The notes under the pieces were generated by a model. It saw only the letters and a program-made list of their open reading frames with translations, did no database searches and had not been told where the DNA came from. A DNA stretch of 23,907 bases from an uncultured Lachnospiraceae bacterium (GTDB lineage Bacteria > Bacillota > Clostridia > Lachnospirales > Lachnospiraceae), in contig CADBTO010000017.1 of the NCBI GenBank assembly GCA_902797565.1, forward strand, positions 1 to 23,907. The letters are read 5' to 3'. Positions 7,371-14,361 of this stretch are shown piece after piece (within the stretch, counting starts at the first letter, position 1; each line of letters begins with the position of its first letter). Position numbers and translations under genes: made by a program.

Positions 7371-9530
7371 ATGGATGTAAGCCAGTATCTCGATATTTTC
7401 ATCGATGAAACAAGTGAACACATTCAGGAATTGTCCGACAATATCATGGCTTTGGAGAGTGAGCCGGACAACAAGGATACAGTCAATGAGATCTTCCGTG
7501 CGGCGCACTCCCTGAAGGGGATGGCTGGGACGATGGGATTCAAGCGTATGCAGCACCTGACCCATGATATGGAGAACGTGTTCCAGAAGGTTCGTGAAGA
7601 TACGGTGACGGTCAATTCCGAACTGATTGACATTCTCTTTGACTGCTTGAGCGCGATTGAGGAATACCTGGATAATGTAAAGAATACATCCGATGAGGGG
7701 ACAGAGGACAATCAGGTCCTGATCGATAAATTGAACCGTTATCTTTCCGGCGGCGCCGGTGCGCCGGCAGCGGCACCTGCGGCGGCTCCCGCAGCGGGCG
7801 GCGGGGCAGCTGCAGCGCCTGCGGCTGGCGGGGACGCTGCGGGCGGGCAGGAAGAATACAAGCACATGAAGCTTGATGAAGATGAGCGGCTCAAGGCACA
7901 GGAAATGATCGATGGCGGGACCCGCGTCTATGGCGCGACGGTCCATATCCAGAAGGAATGCCTGCTCAAGGCGGCGCGTGCGTTCCTGGTGTTTAAGGCG
8001 GTGGATGATTTCGGGGATATCCTTGCATACAATCCCAGCAACCAGGATATTGAGGATGAGAAATTCGACCTGACGTTCTCGATCCTGATCGCCCTGGAAG
8101 GCAATGCGGATGTGGAGGCGATGAGGTCTGCCATCACTGCGGTTTCTGAGATCGAAAAGGTGGAGTTGGGCGAATTGTCCAAGGATATGCTTTCCAAAGA
8201 CGCGAAGCCGGCAGAGGCAGCGCCTGCGGCAGAAGCGCCTGCGGCGGCACCTGCGCCTGCGGCGGCGCCTGCACCTGCAGCGCCCGCGCCTGCGGCACCT
8301 GCGGAAAAGAAAGCGGCAGCACCTGCGGCGAAGAAAGCGGCTGGCGGCGGAAAGCCTGCGAACAAGCCGGTGACATCCCGGACGGTCCGTGTGGATATTG
8401 AGAAGCTGGACTCTCTGATGAACCTGGTGTCCGAGCTGATTATTGCGAAAAACTCCCTGGCTTCGATCAGTTCTTCTGAAGACGGGAAGTATGATTCCCA
8501 GGGCTTCCATGACCAGATCGAATATCTGGAGCGTGTGACAACAAACCTGCATGAGTCGGTCATGAAAGTCCGAATGGTGCCGATTGAGAGTACCGTCAAC
8601 AAATTCCCGCGTATGATCCGTGACCTGTCCCGGAAGCTGGGCAAGCCGATGGACCTGGTCATGACCGGTGAGGAGACAGAGCTGGACCGTACCGTGGTGG
8701 ACCAGATCGGGGATCCGCTGCAGCACTTGCTGCGGAACTCTGCAGACCACGGGATCGAATCTCCGGAGGATCGGAAACGTGCAGGAAAGCCGGAGAAAGG
8801 GACGATTTTCCTGAACGCGTTCCAGGAAGGGAACAACGTCATCATCCAGGTTGGGGACGATGGCGGCGGAATCAATACCGAAGCGGTTAAGAACAAGGCG
8901 ATCGAGCGCGGCGTCATGTCCGAAGAAGAAGCGGAAATGGCGACCCAGAAAGAGATCATCGACCTTCTGTTCATGCCCAGCTTTTCGATGGCAAAGAAGA
9001 TTACGGATATTTCCGGCCGGGGCGTGGGTCTGGACGTCGTAAAGTCCAATATCGAAGCCTTGGGCGGGGATGTGGAAGTCAAGAGCACGCTGGGACAGGG
9101 GTCCACGTTTATCGTGCGCCTTCCGCTGACGCTTGCAATTATCCAGGCACTGATGGTGGAAGTGCGGGATGAGAAATATGCGATCGCGCTGGCGAGCATC
9201 ATGACCATTGAAAATATCGCGATTTCAGATATCAAGTATGTTCAGGCGAAAGAGGTGATCCATCTGCGCGGGCTGGTTATCCCGATGATCCGTCTGGATG
9301 AACTTCTTGATCTGCCGCCGAAGGATGAGGAACCGACCAGCCTGACTGTGGTCATCACGAAGCGGGGCGACAAATATGCAGCGCTTGTGGTGGACAATCT
9401 GATCGGGCAGCAGGAAATCGTTATCAAATCCATGGGCAAGGTTCTGGAAAACAACAAGCTGATCAGCGGCGCGACGATCCTCGGCGATGGCGAGGTGGCG
9501 CTGATCCTGGAAACAAATGCACTAATGTAA
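7371..9530 (+). CDS. cheA: CheA, chemotaxis histidine kinase
   Basis: This 719-residue kinase has all five CheA domains. P1 carries the phospho-accepting His46 in FRAAHSLKGMAG. P2, the response-regulator docking domain, spans about 162-270. The P3 dimerisation helix begins near R337 (VRVDIEKLDSLMNLVSELI). The P4 ATPase has the N box at H452-G461 (HLLRNSADHG) and DDGGG at 496-500. P5 is CheW-like at the C-terminus. The P1-P2 linker (about 126-160) and P2-P3 linker (about 278-335) are almost pure Ala/Pro/Gly. CheA couples receptor state to phosphorylation of CheY and, normally, CheB. A strong AAGGAGG ribosome-binding site precedes the ATG. Confidence 0.97.
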   Translation: MDVSQYLDIFIDETSEHIQELSDNIMALESEPDNKDTVNEIFRAAHSLKGMAGTMGFKRMQHLTHDMENVFQKVREDTVTVNSELIDILFDCLSAIEEYLDNVKNTSDEGTEDNQVLIDKLNRYLSGGAGAPAAAPAAAPAAGGGAAAAPAAGGDAAGGQEEYKHMKLDEDERLKAQEMIDGGTRVYGATVHIQKECLLKAARAFLVFKAVDDFGDILAYNPSNQDIEDEKFDLTFSILIALEGNADVEAMRSAITAVSEIEKVELGELSKDMLSKDAKPAEAAPAAEAPAAAPAPAAAPAPAAPAPAAPAEKKAAAPAAKKAAGGGKPANKPVTSRTVRVDIEKLDSLMNLVSELIIAKNSLASISSSEDGKYDSQGFHDQIEYLERVTTNLHESVMKVRMVPIESTVNKFPRMIRDLSRKLGKPMDLVMTGEETELDRTVVDQIGDPLQHLLRNSADHGIESPEDRKRAGKPEKGTIFLNAFQEGNNVIIQVGDDGGGINTEAVKNKAIERGVMSEEEAEMATQKEIIDLLFMPSFSMAKKITDISGRGVGLDVVKSNIEALGGDVEVKSTLGQGSTFIVRLPLTLAIIQALMVEVRDEKYAIALASIMTIENIAISDIKYVQAKEVIHLRGLVIPMIRLDELLDLPPKDEEPTSLTVVITKRGDKYAALVVDNLIGQQEIVIKSMGKVLENNKLISGATILGDGEVALILETNALM

Positions 9531-9546
9531 GAGGGAGGTGGAAGAC

Positions 9547-10053
9547 GTGGCAGATACAGGTAATGCAGTAGGCAAAGTGGATGCAGCTGGCAGGCATGAG
9601 CTGGACGGAGCCGATGAAGAGAAGAAGCAGTACATTGTAGTCCGGATCGGCGGTGAGCGCTACGGCATGGACATTTCCCTTGTGGACAATATTGTACGGA
9701 TGCAGAAGATTACGCGCGTGCCGAAAGCACCCTATCATTACCGGGGGGTAATCAACCTGCGCGGCGAGGTTGTTCCGGTTATGAGCATCCGGCGAAAGAT
9801 GGGTCTGGAAGACGACGAGTTTACCCATGCGACCCGGATTATCATTGCGAAAATGGAAGAACAGGGGCTGGTAGGTATGATCGTGGATTCTGTGAACGAG
9901 GTGATTGCGCTGGGTGAGTCCGAGATTGACCGTTCCGTGAATGACAGCAAGAAGAGCGATCATATGTTCATCAACGGGATCGGGAAAAACGGCGACGAAT
10001 TGATTTCGATCTTTGAGATCAATGCGATTGTAGATAGTATCGACACCTTTTAA
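9547..10053 (+). CDS. cheW: CheW, chemotaxis receptor-kinase coupling protein
   Basis: This 168-residue CheW-domain protein links chemoreceptors to CheA. The domain begins near KKQYIVVRIGGERYGMDI and contains the typical core RGVINLRGEVVPVMSIRRKMG, ending in FEINAIVD. About 25 polar residues precede the domain. I chose the GTG at 9547 because the GAGGGAGG ribosome-binding site (9531-9538) is spaced correctly for it. A GTG three codons upstream, at 9538, would overlap that site. It follows cheA by 16 bases and precedes cheC. Confidence 0.94.
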   Translation: MADTGNAVGKVDAAGRHELDGADEEKKQYIVVRIGGERYGMDISLVDNIVRMQKITRVPKAPYHYRGVINLRGEVVPVMSIRRKMGLEDDEFTHATRIIIAKMEEQGLVGMIVDSVNEVIALGESEIDRSVNDSKKSDHMFINGIGKNGDELISIFEINAIVDSIDTF

Positions 10054-10093
10054 GGGATGGTCGGGATAATCTCCAAAAGGGGGAAGGGTTATT

Positions 10094-10714
10094 ATGTCTA
10101 AAACACTGGAAGAAATCAACCAGCTGTATCCGGATGTACTGCGGGAGATCGGGAATGTCGGTGCGGGGAATGCGACGACGGCGATCGCCAATATGCTGAA
10201 CCTTCGGGTGAATATGGGGGTGCCCCGTGTGGAATTTATGCCGGTGGAGCGGATTGGAACCGCGATCGGGGCGGAGGATTCCATTATCGTTGGGATTATG
10301 CTGGGTGTGGAAGGTGATGTGGATGGCAGTATGATGTTCCTGATGGACCTGCCGAGTGCGCACCATCTTGTGAACCAGCTGATGATGCGGGATCCGGATT
10401 ATAATGAAGAGTTCAATGATATGGATCTTTCCGCAATCAAGGAGATCGGGAATATCATCGCCGGTGCGTATCTGTCTGCACTTGCAGGCATGACAAACCT
10501 GACGATCCTGCCGACTGTGCCTTATGTGGCGATTGATATGGCTGCGTCCATCCTTTCGGTTCCTGCGATTGAATTCGGGATGGTCGGGGATAATGCCCTG
10601 TTGATCGAAACGGAGATGAGTGATGAACTGGGGATCAATGGATATTATATCCTGATGCCGGAAGGCGATTCCTATGAGAAGATTTTGAGGGCTCTTGGAC
10701 TCCCGATGGATTAA
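10094..10714 (+). CDS. cheC: CheC, CheY-P phosphatase of the CheC/FliY/CheX family
   Basis: This is a 206-residue CheC. It has the duplicated phosphatase signature [D/S]-x3-E-x2-N twice: D14-E18-N21 in DVLREIGNVGAGNA and S113-E117-N120 in SAIKEIGNIIAGAY. Both sites keep the key Glu and Asn. In B. subtilis, CheC dephosphorylates CheY-P weakly and is stimulated by CheD, encoded immediately downstream. The two proteins provide an adaptation loop that enteric bacteria lack. A purine-rich ribosome-binding site (AAGGG) lies upstream of the ATG, and the stop is 12 bases before the cheD start. Confidence 0.95.
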   Translation: MSKTLEEINQLYPDVLREIGNVGAGNATTAIANMLNLRVNMGVPRVEFMPVERIGTAIGAEDSIIVGIMLGVEGDVDGSMMFLMDLPSAHHLVNQLMMRDPDYNEEFNDMDLSAIKEIGNIIAGAYLSALAGMTNLTILPTVPYVAIDMAASILSVPAIEFGMVGDNALLIETEMSDELGINGYYILMPEGDSYEKILRALGLPMD

Positions 10715-10726
10715 GGAGGCTCTGAT

Positions 10727-11212
10727 TTGGCAGGAAAAATGATAAAGGTCGGGATGGCTGACCTGAAGGTATGCAAGGCTCCGGATAACCTGACGACAAT
10801 CGGGCTTGGCTCCTGTATTGGCATTGCCATCTACGATCCAATTACAAAAGTGACGGGTCTGGCGCATATTATGCTTCCTGACAGCACGGCGATCAGGAAT
10901 CATTCGAATATCGCGAAATTTGCGGACACCGGGATCACAAAATTGGTGGAAGATATGATCCGGATGGGGGCGTCCAAGTCCAGGATGAAGGCAAAGATTG
11001 CCGGCGGGGCGAAGATGTTTGACCTGGGTGGATCCAATGCCATCAATGTGGGCCAAAGGAATGCGGAGGCGAGCAAGAAGAAGCTCAGGGAGCTGGGTAT
11101 TCCGCTGATCAGTTCGGATACGGGGAAGAATTTTGGCCGCACGGTGGAGATTTACAGTGCAAACGGTGAATTCCTGATAAAAGCTGTAGGCAGGGACACC
11201 TACAAAATCTGA
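10727..11212 (+). CDS. cheD: CheD, chemoreceptor glutamine deamidase and CheC partner
   Basis: This is a 161-residue CheD. The papain-like catalytic residues are visible as Cys30 in TIGLGSCIG, His47 in GLAHIMLP, and the family Thr at about 24. CheD deamidates receptor glutamines and binds CheC. The start is a TTG at 10727, supported by an AAGGAGG ribosome-binding site (10713-10719) with seven bases of spacing. An ATG four codons later would leave a much longer spacing. It follows cheC directly, with its ribosome-binding site overlapping the cheC stop, so the two are probably translated together. Confidence 0.95.
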   Translation: MAGKMIKVGMADLKVCKAPDNLTTIGLGSCIGIAIYDPITKVTGLAHIMLPDSTAIRNHSNIAKFADTGITKLVEDMIRMGASKSRMKAKIAGGAKMFDLGGSNAINVGQRNAEASKKKLRELGIPLISSDTGKNFGRTVEIYSANGEFLIKAVGRDTYKI

Positions 11213-11218
11213 GGTTTT

Positions 11219-11536
11219 ATGAATACAAAACAGGTTCCGATCCTGATTACGCTGCTGGGCGCGCTGGTAGCATGCGTGCTGACAGTCCTCCAGGGAGTGG
11301 AGTTTTCTGTTTTCTTTTTCCGGTTCCTGATTGCTGTACTGGTGTTTGGTGTAATTGGTACAGCAGTAAAGATCCTTCTGGATGTGGAGTTCAATCCCAA
11401 ACCGGAAGAGGTGATGGAAGGAGAAGAAGGAGAAGGGGAGCTTCTGGAAGGTGAAGAAGGCGCTTTGGAAGGTGAAGCGGGTGATTCTGAGCTGGGAGAA
11501 GACGAGCAGGGTAATTCAGAGAAAGAAGATGAATAG
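11219..11536 (+). CDS. Small membrane protein with a strongly acidic tail, function unknown
   Basis: This is a 105-residue protein. Residues about 5-26 and 30-54 are hydrophobic and probably form two membrane helices. From about residue 60 the rest is a Glu/Gly-rich acidic, probably disordered, cytoplasmic or external tail with repeated EGEEG-like units. It begins seven bases after cheD and ends five bases before the sigma-factor gene, so it is part of the che operon. B. subtilis has no gene at this place between cheD and sigD. I recognise no family and assign no function. Coding status is supported by the tight fit and by the hydrophobic/acidic organisation. Confidence 0.75.
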   Translation: MNTKQVPILITLLGALVACVLTVLQGVEFSVFFFRFLIAVLVFGVIGTAVKILLDVEFNPKPEEVMEGEEGEGELLEGEEGALEGEAGDSELGEDEQGNSEKEDE

Positions 11537-11541
11537 GAAGA

Positions 11542-12312
11542 ATGGGCAGCGAAGAAAAGGAAGCTCTGTGGAAGGGCTATCGGGAAAATCCTTCTCCGGC
11601 GCTCCGGGAGCAGATCATACTGGAGTATGCTTCACTGGTGAAACTTGTGGCGGGGAAGATGTGTATGTACCTCGGAAACAATGTGGAGTATGATGATCTC
11701 TGCGGCTATGGGGTATTCGGGCTCATTGATGCCATCGACAAGTTTGATATCACAAAGGACGTGAAGTTCGAAACCTATGCTTCCCTTCGGATCAAGGGTG
11801 CGATTCTGGACCAGATTCGGAAAATGGATTGGATTCCACGGACGGTCCGCAAGCGGCAGCGGATGATCGAGGAGGCTACACGGGAGATCGAAGACCGTAC
11901 CGGCAAGAGTGCGACCGATGCGCAGATATGCGAGGAGTTGGGGATTACAGAACGGGAACTGTTGGAATGGCAGGGACAGCTGAAGATCACGAACCTGGTG
12001 TCTTTGAATGAGTTCATGGATGCCGGTGGGAATGAACCTGCGATGGAGACCCGGACCAATTCCCATTTCATCCAGCCGGAAGAAAGTGTGGCGGCGGAAG
12101 AGCTGAAACAGAAACTGGATGAGGCACTTGATATTCTGACGGAAAAAGAAAAAAAAGTGGTCCTGATGTATTATTATGAAGATATGACGCTGAAAGAGAT
12201 TTCCCTGGTGCTTTCTGTTTCGGAATCACGGGTATCCCAGCTCCATACAAAGGCGCTTTTGAAGATGCGGAAGAATATGGGAGAGTACATGGATGTGCTG
12301 GTGGTATCGTAA
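11542..12312 (+). CDS. sigD: FliA/SigD-type flagellar sigma factor (sigma-28)
   Basis: This 256-residue sigma factor of the FliA/WhiG group directs RNA polymerase to late flagellar and motility promoters. Region 2 is seen as YDDLCGYGVFGLIDAIDKFD and FETYASLRIKGAILDQIRKMDWIPRTVRKR. Region 3 follows, and region 4 ends with LTEKEKKVVLMYYYEDMTLKEISLVL and a helix-turn-helix SESRVSQLHTKALLKMR. Its place after cheD is that of sigD in B. subtilis. No anti-sigma factor FlgM gene is present in the window. The ribosome-binding site (AGGA) is weak and overlaps the upstream stop codon, suggesting coupled translation. Confidence 0.95.
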   Translation: MGSEEKEALWKGYRENPSPALREQIILEYASLVKLVAGKMCMYLGNNVEYDDLCGYGVFGLIDAIDKFDITKDVKFETYASLRIKGAILDQIRKMDWIPRTVRKRQRMIEEATREIEDRTGKSATDAQICEELGITERELLEWQGQLKITNLVSLNEFMDAGGNEPAMETRTNSHFIQPEESVAAEELKQKLDEALDILTEKEKKVVLMYYYEDMTLKEISLVLSVSESRVSQLHTKALLKMRKNMGEYMDVLVVS

Positions 12313-12313
12313 T

Positions 12314-12327
12314 CCTGATCGATCAGG
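12314..12327. repeat. Perfect 14-bp palindrome before the DUF342 gene
   Basis: CCTGATC followed by GATCAGG forms a perfect dyad immediately after the sigma-factor stop. As RNA it would fold only into a 5-bp stem with a TCGA loop. A run of six T lies at 12339-12344, about a dozen bases farther on, too far for a standard terminator. An operator, a weak attenuator or chance are all possible. Confidence 0.4.
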
Positions 12328-12357
12328 TGGTTTGGGGATTTTTTAGGAGTTTGCGCT

Positions 12358-13956
12358 ATGGGGCAGAAAAACGGCTATATACAGATTGAAATAAAAGGCG
12401 GCTTTGCAATTTGCCACTTCCATCCGCCCGCAGAGGGCGGGAAGCCTATGGATTATTCGGATATCATTGAGTATCTGAACAAGCACGAGATCCATACGGA
12501 TGATATGGCGGGGCTTCGGGAAAAACTTGTGTCCGGTGAGCCTGCGGAAATGTTTATGGGTCCGTACAAGGGTTATGATTTCCCGGAGAGCATGACGATC
12601 AAAATTTCTCTGGACCGCATGAAGGTGACCTGTACCTTTATGCCTCCTTCCGTAAACGGCAGGCTGCTCAACGCGAAGGATATCCTGGAGGAACTCAAAA
12701 AGAAAGGCATCGTGTTCGGAATCAACCAGGATGAGATCATGCGATACCTGGAAGAGCGGGAATACAACCAGCCCTATATTTTTGCCAAGGGCGAGCCGAC
12801 GATCATGGGGCATGACGGCAAGATCGAATATATGTTCAATACGAATCCGTCCCTGCGGCCGAAGCATAACGAAGATGGTTCTGTGGATTTCAAGGAACTT
12901 TCAACGATCAACCCGGTGGCAAAAGACCAGTTGATTGCAAAGCTGACGCCCGCAGATCCCGGGAAGGCCGGGAAGGATGTCTTCGGGAAAGATATGCCGC
13001 TGCTTCGCGTCAAGATGAAGAAGCTCGAATTCGGCAAGAACATGTATCTTTCGGATGACCGGACGGAATTATATTCCGCGGTGACGGGCCATGTATCCCT
13101 GATCGACGGGCAGGTGTTCGTTTCAGACGTGTTTGAAGTCCAGGGGGACGTGGACAATTCCACCGGGAATATCAAATACGAAGGCGGCATCCATATCCAT
13201 GGGTCAGTCCGGGGCGGCTTCACGGTGATTGCGAAGGGTGATGTGGTCATTGACGGCGTGGTGGAGGATGCCATGGTGCGTTCCGGCGGCCAGATTATCA
13301 TCAAGCGCGGCGTCCATGGGATGCATAAGGGTGTTTTGGAGGCGAAGGGCAATGTGATGTCCGCGTTTATCGAGAATGCCAAAGTGGTATCCGGCGGTTA
13401 TGTGGAAACGGGTTCGATCATCTACAGTGATGTCCGCGCGAGCGAAGATGTCATCGTGATGCAGAAGAAGGGGTTCATTGCCGGAGGGATTGTCTGTGCC
13501 GGCGGGAAAGTGGAGGCAATGACGATTGGCTCCTCGATGGGGGCTGTCACCCGTCTTGAGGTGGGGATGGCACCGGAAAAGAAGGAGCGCTTCGGGCAGC
13601 TGCAGAAGCTGATCAAGAACCTTTCGATGCGGGTTGACAAGCTGGAACCGGTGGTTCGGACTTATAATGAATATATCAACAGCGGCAAAAAGCTGGATGA
13701 AAAGAATGAAGGATACTTGACACAGGTCTTAAAGGAGCTGTCTGCTTCGAAGAAGGATCTGGAAGAGTGCCGGCTGGAGTACAACAGCCTGCACCAGGAA
13801 CTTTTGATGAGCCAGCATAGCAAAGTGGTTATAAAGCGGGATATTTATCCCAGCGTGACTGTGGTGATTTCGGACCAGTCGATGACGACCAAAGAGAAAC
13901 GATCCTACTGTGTATTTGAAAAGCGGGATTCGGAGATCAAGGTTTCGAATCTTTAA
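12358..13956 (+). CDS. DUF342 / FapA-family protein (flagellar assembly protein A)
   Basis: This 532-residue protein has the organisation of the FapA (DUF342) family. The N-terminal domain (about 1-240) carries PADPGKAGKDVFGK, typical of the family. It is followed by a Gly-rich repetitive beta-helix (about 250-400; VQGDVDNSTGNIKYEGGIHIHGSV, then successive short strands with V/I-x-G turns). A coiled coil (about 405-485) and a short C-terminal beta domain follow. FapA members are linked to flagellar assembly or polar targeting in Vibrio and are common in clostridial motility operons; the biochemical role is not settled. The ATG has an AGGAG ribosome-binding site at 12345-12349. Confidence 0.88.
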   Translation: MGQKNGYIQIEIKGGFAICHFHPPAEGGKPMDYSDIIEYLNKHEIHTDDMAGLREKLVSGEPAEMFMGPYKGYDFPESMTIKISLDRMKVTCTFMPPSVNGRLLNAKDILEELKKKGIVFGINQDEIMRYLEEREYNQPYIFAKGEPTIMGHDGKIEYMFNTNPSLRPKHNEDGSVDFKELSTINPVAKDQLIAKLTPADPGKAGKDVFGKDMPLLRVKMKKLEFGKNMYLSDDRTELYSAVTGHVSLIDGQVFVSDVFEVQGDVDNSTGNIKYEGGIHIHGSVRGGFTVIAKGDVVIDGVVEDAMVRSGGQIIIKRGVHGMHKGVLEAKGNVMSAFIENAKVVSGGYVETGSIIYSDVRASEDVIVMQKKGFIAGGIVCAGGKVEAMTIGSSMGAVTRLEVGMAPEKKERFGQLQKLIKNLSMRVDKLEPVVRTYNEYINSGKKLDEKNEGYLTQVLKELSASKKDLEECRLEYNSLHQELLMSQHSKVVIKRDIYPSVTVVISDQSMTTKEKRSYCVFEKRDSEIKVSNL

Positions 13957-13996
13957 GAAATAGGTTTGCTGTTCCAGAATCCGGTGAAGGCTGGCT

Positions 13997-14017
13997 TTTG
14001 GAATGGCAGATTCCAAA
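13997..14017 (+). other. Hairpin just before a ribosome-binding site
   Basis: TTTGGAAT and ATTCCAAA are perfect complements separated by GGCAG. The structure ends two bases before the GGAGG ribosome-binding site (14019-14023) of the small gene at 14032. The stem is A/T-rich and so weak, and there is no T tract, so it is not a terminator. It may influence ribosome access or mRNA processing; that is inference. Confidence 0.4.
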
Positions 14018-14031
14018 TGGAGGCTGCCGTT

Positions 14032-14352
14032 ATGTCTGTAAGACCTTTAGTTTTGAACGGGATGATCCAGAATACCCATGAATTGCCTGGATCCAGGACA
14101 AATGAAGCGAACCTGCATGCCCAGGACCATATTGCGATGCAGGGGACAAAAGAAGCGCAGGAAAGCACCCAGGTGGTGCATAGCGCCCAGGAAAGTGACC
14201 GGGATAAGAAACTGGATCCGGATCAGAAGGGCAATGGCGGCGGTACAGGGAAGAAGCGGCAGAAAAAGAAGAAGGAGGACCAGACGCAGAAAAGCCCGGA
14301 TGGCCGGGTGCTGCTGAAGGATATGTCCCCCAGGTTTGATTTGAAGATTTGA
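14032..14352 (+). CDS. Small charged hypothetical protein in the motility operon
   Basis: This is a 106-residue protein. The start is taken at the ATG at 14032 because GGAGG lies nine bases upstream and the sequence from there (MSVRPLVLNGMIQNTHE) looks ordered and constrained. A farther upstream reading (from 13966) would run through the hairpin. After the first 15 residues the protein is polar, rich in Gln, Lys and Asp, with a basic block (KKRQKKKKED) near residue 85 and an ordered-looking end LLKDMSPRFDLKI. It has no membrane segment or signal peptide. It is probably a small cytoplasmic motility-associated protein, but I recognise no characterised family. Confidence 0.7.
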   Translation: MSVRPLVLNGMIQNTHELPGSRTNEANLHAQDHIAMQGTKEAQESTQVVHSAQESDRDKKLDPDQKGNGGGTGKKRQKKKKEDQTQKSPDGRVLLKDMSPRFDLKI

Positions 14353-14361
14353 GGAAAAGAG

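Noticed and set aside
7260..8750. A 496-codon open frame on the minus strand opposite cheB/cheA
   Set aside because: It is antisense to fully recognisable CheA; the openness comes from Ala/Gly/Pro codon composition, and the product is Arg/His-rich without any family pattern.
13966..14031. Upstream extension of the small hypothetical gene through the hairpin
   Set aside because: The GGAGG at 14019-14023 is correctly placed for ATG 14032, while the extension has no ribosome-binding site and crosses an inverted repeat.
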